Part shown: positions 26,401 to 36,209 of the stretch, piece after piece
Position numbering within the stretch: position 1 is the stretch's first letter
How the letters are laid out: every line of letters starts with the position of its first letter
DNA from: Scortum barcoo
Lineage: Eukaryota > Chordata > Actinopteri > Centrarchiformes > Terapontidae
Assembly: GCA_023238725.1 (NCBI GenBank)
Contig: CM041536.1
Span: 12,674,271 to 12,738,270 of the forward strand
DNA: 64,000 nucleotides
Direction of reading: 5' to 3'
The notes under the pieces: generated by a model
Seen by the model: the letters and a program-made list of their open reading frames with translations, nothing else
Told to the model about the DNA's origin: nothing
Databases searched by the model: none
Made by a program: the position numbers and the translations under genes

Positions 26401-28429
26401 CCACATGGGCCACTCCACCCACAATGTAGGCCTGCTTCCCCTGGATCAGGTTCCTGATGCGCTTCAGGGTGCGTGGACTGTACTTTAGTACTGTAGACAG
26501 GCACATGTTATGGGTCTGGAAGAGAAGAGGGGAAAAAACGATTACTGCTTGAGCTACGAGTTCTGAGTGTGTCTTCCAAGGGTTGTTTCTTGACCTGATT
26601 TATCACTGTGTACACACAACAGATCTATTATTGTAACAGCCAGCAGGGTTTTGACCTCTCCTGTATTCCAGCAGGTTGAATTGATAAAAGCTGCCTGTGG
26701 GAGGCCTCCCCTATCCTTCACATCTTTAATGTGTACTAGCAATGAGCTCCTTGGGAATATAACTAATTACTTCACATCTGTATTTATTTGATCCACATGG
26801 AATTATCCCTTCTGTCACTGGCAGAATGCGCTGCCAGCCATGGGTAGCAGTGATTCATCTCAGCAACACGTCTGGCACAGTTTAACAACAAAACAGCAGG
26901 AAAATCAATAGAAAGAAATGAAGAAGACCACGTCATGTTGCCATTCAATCTAGCGCAAAAGGATCCAAAAAGAAAGACAGAATAGCTGGATGTAAAAAGG
27001 CAAAACAACAACACCTTTATTTTATTGTTCTGAGGTAATCACAATTGAGATTTTTGGAAATGCTGCTGTTAAATGCAACAAACTGTTAATTAAAGCAACT
27101 AATATGGAATTTAATTCATTACTGAACACCAGCCAGACCATTAAATGTATTTTAAATATGTATAATTTAATATAGCTGTAGTGTGTTTACTTTGAAATAA
27201 CACAGATGTTTAATTTCAAAAGCAGTAAAAGGGAATGAAAACTATTAAACAGACACAGTGGAGATCTCACAAGACCGTATACTAACAATCTCCTCTAGTA
27301 CCCTCTAGAGGAGGATTCAAAAACTACAGATGCTTTTAGCAACTTCACAGTACAATACAATTGATCAGTGAAATCCAAGATCTTGCTGACAACATGCATT
27401 GTCAAGTCTTATCTTTAAAGTTTACATTTGTGTGCAAAATGTCAATGTGATTGACCTTACCGGGAAATAATCTACAGCCTCAGGTGTGAGGATGATAAAG
27501 CGTCTGGCAAAGGATGAGGCCTGAGCAGCGCCGTTATCAGCCCCGCCTGTGGCTCCATCACACTTCAGGAGGCTGGTGTAATAGTGCAACATGTCATCCC
27601 CCAGGTGCCGCGGACATATGTAGATCACCTCCACATTTTCATCTAAAAAAAAAAAAAGAACTTCACAGATTACATGTTTACAATAAAACATACAGAGAAA
27701 GGTGTGTGTATGGTGATGATGCTGTGACAAACTCCTGCCTCTAATGTCACACAGTCTGCTCATCTGGATGTTCTGTAGGATGTCAAACCCCCTCAAGTTC
27801 TGTCGCTGGCTCTGAGAGTATCCTGTCAAAACAAGGTCACAAGGATTTGCACAAGACTTTCAAACAGAGATTCATATATTCTCTAATTGGCTTTATTAAA
27901 GACCTGCATCTCTTTATAACTACCCTCAGATGTGCATGCTATTAGACTTGGGGGTGGGGTATTTAAGTCTAATTACACAGTAGTGCAATCTGATGATTAA
28001 TTTAGCTTAATAACTAGCAGGTGCAGTGTCTGTCGTGTGCTGGGAGTCCTGTTGCACCATGTCCAGCCACCACTGAGCTACATCCAGTGGTACCTCTAGG
28101 ATTTTACTCAATGTCTGTCTGGATTTCTGCCTGAGAGAGAATCCTCAACTGAATCAAGGTAATTAAATGATTGGATTCATGCTAATTAACAACAATGGGG
28201 TTCAACTTTCTAATTATCCTTGCTCACACAGCACTCTCTGCAGCCACCCCAAGTGCAAATAAAGCATTCCATCTGCTAGTAATTAGGCTTAATAATTTTA
28301 GACAATCGCTCAATGATTTACAATGCACATGCCTGATTACAGTCTAAATGTGAGTGCCATGGTGAAATTAGAACAAGAATGGATCATAGCTTGCACTCTG
28401 CATCTAGTACAAAAACATACCAGCTTTTT

Positions 28430-28486
<57 letters not shown>

Positions 28487-31400
28487 CAGCAATAAAATAA
28501 GACCTTTGTGCCTCTTGCAAATATTCAACATAATGGCTTTTCATTTGCTTAATCTGCAAATTAAATGGCGATTGAGACTAAATTGTTCAGTTGCCTGGCA
28601 TGGGGACTGTCATCATCCTGTGAGTGCTTTCCTGCAGAGAGTCATTTGAACGAGACAGAGTGCCTCCACCAGGGCCACAGACTGGGGCAGCAGAGTGGTG
28701 AGACAGGGGATGACTGCTGTTAGATCAGATGTACGTGTGTGTGTGTGTGTCAGAGAAAGAGGCAGAGAAAGCTACCTAATGAAGGGATGTGGATAATGGT
28801 CCTCTTGGAGGACTGGATGTGTTTCCAGTTGGCTGCCAGATGCTGGGGATGGAAAAAAAAGGAGTGATCTGAGAGGGGACCGCTTGAGCGTATACACACA
28901 CACACACACACACACACAAATCACCACATCACTGCATAGCTAAAACACATCAAGCCAATCTCTCTCTGGGCTAACAGAAGCAAACCAAGCATAAAATACC
29001 ACCTTAATTAAATTAAGCGTTTACTTTAGAAACATCTTCTCACAATTAATTCAATCAGCAAGGTACATGATGCTACTGCCAGGGGAAGATTAGCAGGTTT
29101 AATTAACAGGGTATTAATGTTTAAAGAGTGAGAACATACATTTAGTGCATGTATACACACACATAGCAATGTTAAAACTAAATGAACTTGTAGGCACTAA
29201 TTAATATTGTGTCAGCGCTCGAAAAGATGTTCAGCCCAGCTGACAGCGTAGACATGACATCTACACTGAATGAATGGGAAACGATTTACAGAGCATTATT
29301 CATCTAGGAAAATTGTGCTGTCATACTGGTCTCTCAAACAGCTAAGAAGCATATTTGTAAGGTTCTGCTATGGCAGAAAGAAGTAAAAAATATTGAGATC
29401 TTGAGTGTAAAAATGAAAAATTGTGACACCCTGTAAATTCAGTAAATGTATCACAGCTTAATAAAACACAAACCCCAAAATAGGACAAAATCAACCTTTT
29501 AATTATCAGTCTGTTTTAAAGTAAGATTCATTTGCATTAAATTCAGTCAGTTTTATATTTGGTTTATATTTCATAAATACCCCACTCAAATCAACCCCAC
29601 ATTATGCCACTGCTTTCACAATAATTTCAGGTGCAAAACAAGATTTTCTTCCTGTTTTCACTTTAAACCTCAATATCACCACAGCACTATTTTGAATATT
29701 GAAGCTATTTGAAATATGTACAGCATGCTATTACATATTTAGCTACAGTACATGTACAGACCTTCAAAACAGATTGAGTACCTTTTTTGCCCTTGCCCTT
29801 ATAATCACTATTTCTCCATTTGTCTCCTTTTCCTATCAGTGTGGCTGCAGTTTTATTTTTGTTCATCGGTCTCTCTTCATCTTTCTGCCATTCTCTACTG
29901 ATCATCTGTGTCACTCTCTTTTTCTACTGCGCCCCTGTGTTCATCTAAGGCTTTGCATCCTTTATGTTTGTCATGTTTCTTTCTATCGTTGGACTCTGTT
30001 CATCCGCCTCACCACTCCCCTCTGTGTTTTTGTTTATCTTAAACCAGAAGTACTAAAGCAGCACATTTTAGTTACATATCATGATTGATGATCCTGCATT
30101 CCTATTGACATGGCACTGCACCATTTCTCTTCCTACGTTTACAATAATATACTCAGAGTAACAGAGATCTTTGGCAACTCAGATGTTTCTCAAACACAGA
30201 TTCTGATTGTCCCTCTGTAAAACTGGGAGTATGACTGGGAAACAGAACTTCATAGTAACTGACAGGAATGTAGAAACATAATCATGAAAAAAATCATGTT
30301 TACTATAGAGTCAAATGGTTATATTTAGTTTGATTTAAAAGTCATAAAAAAAATGACTCTCCTTTTGAGAAATTGGGAAAAATAAAGGCAGGCTTTGAAA
30401 TGATCTGAAATAATTAAGTAAGAGAGAGGGAGAAAGAGAGAGACAGCTCATGTTGGATATATGCATCATCACCTGGGCTCTGCTGCGGTAATTCTCCAGT
30501 TGTCTGAAACGCCGAGCCTGCAGGGCCTTCCTGACACGACGCATCTGAATGTGCATCAACCATGAGATGGCGATGGTCCCTGCCGCCCACTTGCGGCGGC
30601 AGTGGCGCAGGTAGGCTGTCCGGGCTCTGTAGTGCCTCCAGCAGGACTGGATGCGGATGGCAGCCGCCTCAATGCCTCCCTCTCCCTTGTAGCGCTGACC
30701 TGGGCGTAAGACCAGACCTAATACCTCCTCCCAGTTTTCAAGCACTGAGAGGAGGTTGATCACTGGAGGAGCCTTTCTCCAGCCATCATCCCAGCTACAG
30801 CCAAACTCCACAAGCCTTTCCCCGCTAACTTTGGCAAGAGGCACAGCAAAGTTCCTGAGCAGCTTTTGCAGGGCCTCCAGAGCATCTACCACACTGCACC
30901 AGCATAAGCTAAAGCTCTCCTTAAAGTTACAGAAATCTGTTGCCTTTGGGTTGACCCGTCCCTTTATAATGGTAAAGGGGTATTTGCTGATGTTTACAGG
31001 AACTTGTACAGCTGGATCCTACAGAACACAGGAAAAAAAACTGAGAGACAACCAACCTAATCTTTAATAATGCAATTAAAGATCACTATTCTTACCTGTG
31101 GGCTTTTAAAGATAGGACCATCAGAGCCTTGCTTCAAAGCCCTGTGGTCCATACTCTTAGAGGTTGTGGAGGGAGGCGGTGTCTTGGTGGTCGAGGGGGG
31201 TGTGCCTTCTCTGCTTAGTCTTTCCCAGGGGGATCCAGGTTCTGTTTTCCATTTCAGCTGTTTGTGACACCTGGACTTCTGGCTGGCTACTGGAGCTTAA
31301 GTCACAAACAGATAGGCTAAACTGTACTCTATCAGTGATCAATCAGTGGCAACTAGTAATCACCCTCAAATGATGGCAGGTGTCCCTACAACGACAGAGT

Positions 31401-34400
31401 CTCAAAGGGGTCCGTTGGATGGACGGACGGACAGACAGACAGAAAGATAAAAGAAAAAATGCATAATTGCTAGCGTTGAAGCCACATTTAAAGCAATAAA
31501 AATTTGTTTTTGCGGATCAGAATCTGGTAAAATGTGTCAGTAGACAGACCTGTCTGAAGAGAAGCAGCCCTGTGCTGGATCGACATTTGTAGCAAACTTG
31601 TATCTGGCACAGATGAAAATAAAAAACGACATTGTGTATTTTGTCCTTGTTCATAATTACATCCGACAGGTCAAGATAAAAAATGCAAGTTACTAATTGA
31701 GAAAAGAGCATCTTAATGTTCATATAAAACATAATGTAATGTAACAAAGTAGATCACAGTTAGTAGTTTGCCTTCAAATGTAAAGTAGCAGTCTCATCAA
31801 AGTGACACAAACTTTACACACAAACATCAATGAACACACACACACACAATCAGTGAGCATTCGTCTGGAGTGTAACAATGGTGAGGCGTTAATGCTAAGG
31901 TGGTGAAATGTCTGTTTACCCGTCCCCATCTCTTCTTCAGGCATTGCCAGACTATGATCTCCTTTTGGATGAATGGCTTGAGGACTCACCACAGGGCCAG
32001 TGATTATTCGTGGATGTTTTGTCTGAGCAGAAAACATTTATAAGATTAGAGGCCGTACATTCAATATAATTAGAGCTACTAGACCCTGGTCAAGTATGTC
32101 CTGGTCAGGCTCTAAAAAGACGCCCTGCCATCGCTTCATCAAACTAAATGCAACAAAGTTGAGAGTTTAAACATATTTAAACTGGATGTTTTTCTTGTCT
32201 TTTCTTTTCTTTTTTTCTTATTTTAGAGATTTTGGAGATGGGGGTAACCAACCATCAATCAGACTCATGCCAGGTTGATGATGTAAAGGAAAAATTACTT
32301 TCTAGCAGAATGAGTATAAAGCAGAGGCCAGCGCCTATGTGATTACGACCAATAGATTTTCTGTATTCATTAAGAATTTAGGACAGCCGTAAAACGGGCT
32401 CTGGCAAAGTTGTAAACTGTCCTGTAACTCAACTGCTGCAGCAATTAATCACAAAGTAACCAAGATTAAAGACTCCTTCTAGTCTGCTAAACATAAGATA
32501 TTTTTAAACATCTACTGTAATCATAATAAAATTAAAGGCAGATTTAATGGGCTAGTTTAATATAAACACATTGAAATGTCTCATTACTCAAAAACACAAA
32601 GTTTGTGCTGCTGATCCTCCAGACTTGTCACCTAATGTCCTCTCCTTCGTTCTCCTCAGACCACTGAGCTCTCTGACAGACCACAGGTAGTAGCCAGGTG
32701 CTGGGAGATTCTCCCCTCAAAGGCACACATCTGTTTCAGATGAGGTTGGGAAAAGGTGGCACCTTTAGTAAAATTGCTAAAATGCAAAAGCTCATTCCCT
32801 GGCATGGTTATGGCGTGGAGAAGAGCTGGCCTGAGTTTCAGGAGGAGGCAGCAGGCAGAGAGCCAGTGGTTAGCAGTTGGGGAAGCTACGGCTGTCTTAT
32901 TGGCATGCTGGACCAGGTACCCACTTCTGTCCTGAGACAGCTGTAAACCAGTAGCCCATAGCACAGCAATCAGGCGCCTGTTTCTTTAGAAGAATGCTGA
33001 TGTGCTGCAATCTGCTGCTTTCCGCTTTCTGCAGCCAGCACTTCCATCTCTCCTATATCAGAGTGACAGTCTTGGCTGCGATTTTTCATGTCAGGTATAG
33101 ATTCCCAAAAACCTATTGGAAAAGAAAGTGTGTAAAATATATCTAAAACTAATGCCGACCTTTGCAAAGATTCATTTGTTTGCTGAGACAAGTGCTGGCT
33201 GTCATCACTAAGCCAAGTGACCTTTATGTCACTGTCTCTCTGAGCACGAAACTTGAAGCATCTATTAATGCAGACCTGTACCATCACTCTTCACTCCAGC
33301 ATAACGTGTCTGTTCAGGGGATTAAGGGAGTAAGTATCAGGGAAAGGAGTAATGATATCCAATTCATCTTAGTTGTAGCAGTAACTCTACAGTAATGCTT
33401 CCTAATCAAATCTTTCCCGAGGCTTGTGCTGTATGCTACAATTAATATCAACAAAGACTCAAGACACAGGAATCAATTTCTGTCAACATGAAGCAAATAA
33501 CTGGAGGACATGATATAATACTGATTATAGTTTATCATTATAGTTGATTATAGGCTTTTCCAGCAGTAAGACTTAAGTGTGATGAGAAAACCTGCTCCAT
33601 AAGTAAGGAAGCCAAATGCCAGATGCAGCCTGCATCATGCAACAAATAAAGAAGTTCAAGTCCTCCCAGGTGTTGCGTTTTACAAAGCCAAGGTTGAATT
33701 AAGTCACTCCATGATGGTCATGTAGACCATTCAAACTGACAAGAAATTGCAGATCATAATTGTAAGAGAAAAAAATAAAGTATCACTTCAACCCCATAAA
33801 GAGCCCGAGAGGCTCCAGAGCAAACCTGAAGTCAAGTAGCATTTATGAAGTGTTCGTAGTTATTACCTCAACTCACCTGGAGCTCAGAATACAACATAAT
33901 CACAGCCTGTGAATTTCATAACAAGTCTGTGAAAATCATAGGCTGGCGTGAAAGTCACATAAGTATGATATTAAAATTGTTTCCAGCATCATTGCATTTT
34001 ACAGTATGTACCATGACACCAATTTCCCATAAACAAAACAGTGTTTTAAATGTATTTAATCAAAACTCTCTGTAAAGTGTAGTTTCTCTGGAAAACATGC
34101 ATGGGATAAAAATGTAATACTACTTGGAATCTTCAGTTCACGTTATATTAATTTACACTTATAGTCCAATTACATACTGTATTTGTGCTCCTCTTGTGGA
34201 TATCAGGAAGTGAAACCCCAACTTTCTGGTGCATAATAGATCTGTTGTTTAGATGAGTGGGATTACACAGCGAACGCATGGTTAACGCTGACTTGTGCTG
34301 ATAGAGAGAAAGAGGAAAGGTTTCAAAATTATAATATGATGTCCAGTAGAAAATAGTGAGAGTAAATATTAAAGAAATCAAATATTTAAAAGTATGCATA

Positions 34401-35596
34401 TTTGTGCTTAACAAAAAAGTATTTATGTGTTTGTTGCTACCTTTTCCCCAGCTGAAGCTCCTGGAAGATCTCGTCTTTGTGGACGCACATCTGTGATACT
34501 CTCCAAAGCAGGTTTCCTGTGTAATACCTCTCTTTAAGGCTCACAGTATTCATCACTAGAATGCATGCAATTCTAAACATATTTCTTCAAAGTAAGTTCT
34601 AACAGTGAGGTGATGAAGAAAAGCGTCCACTTTGGACCATTATTTAGAAATGCATCATGTATGCTGCTCTTTACATACCATTTGGGAATCTGCGTCCTTT
34701 TTTGTATGTCTTCAATGCTTGGAAGAACCAGCAGCTGATTAGACACTGTTTTTAGATAATCCTCTGCATGTTTCTATTCACAATTAGAGAACAAAGAACC
34801 TGTCTGTTAGTAATTCAGTTACCTTTTTCTGATGTGTATTTAATATCATTGTTATCAGATCTTATTCTGCATCAAGCATTCTCACCCTGATGCTACTCTC
34901 TGTCTTGGTAATGGCAGAGTCCAAGGCTTTAAAGTCCAGTGTTTTCCCCCTCTCTGTGACCGCAATTTTCTCCAGATTACATTTGAGTTTTCTTAAATCA
35001 TCTCGAACCTGTAACACAGTTCTGTGATATATATGCTGTGGATAACTGGACTAAAGTTTAGATAGAAGTGAAGGTGTGATGCCTCCAACAGGCTTGAGCA
35101 CTGGCTATATATAAATCCTTATTCGCCTTTAGTGTTTGGAAGTAATGTAAAGTGAGGAAGAAAATAGCAGAGGGGGCATGTTTGTCTGAAAAATTGGTCT
35201 CAGTTTGTGGAAAGACTGGATTTAAGCGTTAGTTTAGTACTGGGTAAAGGAAACAGAAGAAAAAAGATAATCAAACCTGTGCTGGATAATAATTGCAATA
35301 AAACAACATCTGTGTATCAATCAAGGGGTACATTTAATTTGACACTTGTTCGTGCTTATTTTAGTTAGCGCCCTGTCTGCCAGAGGTTTAAAAACAAAGA
35401 CAAACTTATTATGAAAGTTATTAGCTGCACTTTGGTCATAACTTAAAGCCATACAGATAAACAAGCTAGATAAGTTAGCGTTAAGTATTCTCAAGCAAAG
35501 TGAGTAACATAATTATCCAAGTTGAGCTAAGGTAGACAACATTACCTGAAATAAAACTTCTCCTAGTTTACCTTCACTTTCAATCGTGCCAGACAT
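14478..35596 (-). CDS. iqch: IQ domain-containing protein H homologue, 21 coding exons
   Basis: Exons in coding order: 35546..35596, 34886..35008, 34679..34773, 34441..34516, 34178..34297, 31920..32022, 31550..31603, 31096..31295, 30473..31018, 28776..28842, 27739..27822, 27461..27642, 26243..26515, 25923..26111, 21272..21392, 20745..21031, 17390..17509, 15980..16102, 15272..15333, 14702..14810, 14478..14561. Phases agree at every junction and total 3,069 nt (1,022 aa), very near mammalian IQCH. The N-terminal third is helical and proline/serine-rich. One IQ motif (IRIQSCWRHYRAR, about residues 395-407) should bind calmodulin. The C-terminal half (about 500-995) resembles an ATP-grasp fold, with GGVAHVDDLAVADELGVPIL, SEHGGRGTAY and VWAIDLDLKYSD. 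Mouse work links IQCH to spermatogenesis. The donor of exon 17 and acceptors of exons 8 and 21 are the least certain. The intron after exon 11 uses a GC donor. Confidence 0.93.
15530..15850. repeat. Probable interspersed repeat in an iqch intron
   Basis: The stretch contains CCTACATTACCCAAAATGCA, an ACTAACTAACTAACTAAC run (around 15.71 kb), CACTGACTCAAATGAGTCG and CTTCTGGCCACAGAAGG, words I associate with a repeated non-coding element of fish genomes. I cannot assign a family, and the ends are approximate. Confidence 0.35.
16103..17389. other. iqch intron between exons 17 and 18, with an inverted repeat
   Basis: Mostly non-coding. The part at about 16.64-16.93 kb is less AT-rich and looks constrained: it has an 8-bp inverted repeat (GCCACCGC at 16836-16843 and GCGGTGGC at 16861-16868) around AACCACTGCGGT, which carries RUNX-type cores. 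The frames at 16185-16511 and 17152-17388 have no family features and are not supported as genes. Confidence 0.5.
18168..18186. repeat. Poly(T) tract, 19 nt
   Basis: Nineteen consecutive T residues on the plus strand in an iqch intron, just before the decayed repeat at 18.24 kb. On the minus (sense) strand this is a poly(A). Confidence 0.9.
18240..18545. repeat. Decayed interspersed repeat, teleost 'AATCGATTAAT' family
   Basis: The most complete copy in the window. Ordered landmarks are TTTCTCGATTAATAATTTTTT, AAGATGTCCATCACATTTTC, CAACTAACAGTCTGAAAACT, AAGAGACAAAGAAAATAACC, AAATCTTCACATTTGAGAAG and a final GATGAATCAGTTATCATTAC. These match, with many substitutions, the layout of a common teleost non-autonomous repeat and the copy at 6.83-7.08 kb. 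It has no open frame. Family name and exact ends need a repeat library. Confidence 0.65.
21393..25922. other. iqch intron between exons 14 and 15 (4.5 kb)
   Basis: The largest iqch intron. The flanking exons join in frame (...WIQ then ESVLL...), so no intermediate exon is required. It contains an unassigned interspersed repeat near its upstream end (25.65-25.86 kb) and a GC-richer, possibly constrained stretch at about 24.42-24.64 kb. The other open frames here are short and without recognisable features. Confidence 0.6.
25650..25860. repeat. Interspersed repeat of the 'CTTTATTTGTATTGCAC' type
   Basis: The stretch begins with ATAATAATAGCAATAAACTT, then TATTTGTATTGCACTTTTCT, CAGTGCTTTGGAG and an A-rich AATAAAATGCAAAT-like body, ending TAAGAAGTATTCC. 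This layout, an AATAATAAACTTTATTTGTA start followed by 'agcaccttt...aagtgcttt' words, recurs very widely in teleost genomes. I cannot name the family with certainty. The copy is diverged and non-coding. Confidence 0.6.
28435..28481. repeat. (TG)n microsatellite, about 23 units
   Basis: An uninterrupted TG run in the iqch intron between exons 10 and 11. The plus-strand frame through it reads CVCVCV and is an artefact. Confidence 0.96.
28843..30472. other. iqch intron between exons 9 and 10
   Basis: It begins (on the sense strand's far side) with a (CA)n run at 28894-28918. AT-rich, homeobox-core-bearing DNA at about 29.0-29.13 kb may be constrained. The plus-strand frame at 29699-30088 is cysteine/phenylalanine-rich with no family features, and I treat it as chance. 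Confidence 0.55.
28894..28918. repeat. (CA)n microsatellite, about 12 units
   Basis: Short uninterrupted CA run about 50 bp beyond the acceptor end of iqch exon 10, inside the intron. Confidence 0.9.
30473..31018 (-). other. iqch: iqch exon 9: the IQ-motif exon (182 codons)
   Basis: The largest iqch coding exon, in phase 0 at both ends, so skipping it would keep the frame but remove the only calmodulin-binding IQ motif. It opens with DPAVQVPVNISKYPFTIIKG and carries ALQKLLRNFAVPLAKVSGER, the IQ motif IRIQSCWRHYRAR and a following basic helix (MRRVRKALQARRFRQ) that could extend calmodulin contact. The predicted acceptor TGTTCTGTAG and donor CAG|GTGATG are good. Confidence 0.85.
31417..31443. 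repeat. Short GGAC/GACA tetranucleotide tract
   Basis: GGATGGACGGACGGACAGAC continuing with AGACAG: a degenerate tetranucleotide run in the short intron between iqch exons 7 and 8. It is the same motif class as the 2.7-kb array. Confidence 0.8.
32023..34177. other. iqch intron between exons 5 and 6, with unassigned open frames
   Basis: Exons 5 and 6 join in phase 0 without any extra exon. Even so, the intron holds two minus-strand open stretches with fair codon-like composition: 32656-32964 and 32970-33287. The second contains a plausible acceptor (CGTGCTCAG|AGAGACAG) followed by RDSDIKVTWLSDDSQHLSQQ. They could be alternative or decayed exons, but I found no donor/acceptor pair that keeps them in frame with iqch. 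A pyrimidine-rich tract lies at about 32.19-32.22 kb. Confidence 0.4.
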
Positions 35597-36209
35597 TTTT
35601 TAGTGCTGAAATTAATATGACTTGAACATGTTAATTAGCCTAGCTTGCCAACAATGAAACTTCATCAAACGGTAACCATGGTAACGAAAAGACACAATCC
35701 TCTGTCGCGTTTATGCCCTAAGTACGGACTGTCAGGCAGCCCCCCCCTCACTTTTATCTGCCTGCGCACACACCACAGACCATTTTTCGTTACAATAGGA
35801 GGATATAAATATAGGCTATAAATATACTTTAATCGTACTTTAACTGTTAACATGAACATACATTTTGATCTTATTGATATTTGTTGGTGGAGCTTATTTA
35901 CGTTGCCTGAATGCCAAATTCAGGGTTCCCAGTTTCTCAATGTAAAAAAAAACTTAATTACAGGAAGCGTATTTAATCATCGTCACTGTTGCCATAAACA
36001 CAAACGGCATTAAAATACCTGGCTTACTAATATTACGAGAATAAATTATGTACAAGAAAAGCAAATAAAAAGCGTAGGGGAAAGAGGCTCGTAAGGTTGT
36101 ACCGGAAGAGACCGTGGCAGCGGCTCGGTCAGAGTTGAAAGGTGACCAAAGTTGGTTAACGCAACGCGAAGCTAGCAGCTGAAGAGGCTTGTCTGAAATA
36201 TTACAAAAG
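35597..36209. promoter_or_regulatory. Bidirectional iqch/aagab promoter interval
   Basis: The start codons of iqch (minus) and aagab (plus) are 613 bp apart and point away from each other, so both 5' UTRs and promoters lie here. There is no TATA box at either expected place. The iqch side carries a perfect X-box (35672-35685). The aagab side carries ACCGGAAG (36101-36108), a strong ETS/GABP-type site, within CpG-containing DNA near GACCGTGGCAGCGGCTCGG. The two ends therefore suggest ciliary/testis control for iqch and housekeeping control for aagab. Confidence 0.7.
35672..35685. promoter_or_regulatory. X-box (RFX-factor site) upstream of iqch
   Basis: GTAACC-AT-GGTAAC fits the full X-box consensus GTNRCC-N(0-3)-RGYAAC with no mismatch and is a perfect palindrome. 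It lies 76 bp upstream of the iqch ATG, the usual position in cilium and sperm-flagellum genes controlled by RFX2/RFX3. iqch is known mainly from sperm, which fits. The site is symmetrical, so it could act on aagab too, but that start is about 525 bp away. Binding is inferred. Confidence 0.75.

Noticed and set aside
29699..30088. 129-codon plus-strand frame in an iqch intron
   Set aside because: Phe/Cys/Leu-rich translation of pyrimidine-rich intron sequence, with no homologous features or splice context.
30562..31373. Plus-strand frames across iqch exons 8 and 9
   Set aside because: They are antisense shadows of iqch coding exons, whose minus-strand reading has family motifs and correct splice phases.
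32656..32964. An additional constitutive iqch exon
   Set aside because: Exons 5 and 6 join in phase 0 and give a protein of normal length without it, and no splice sites keep it in frame.
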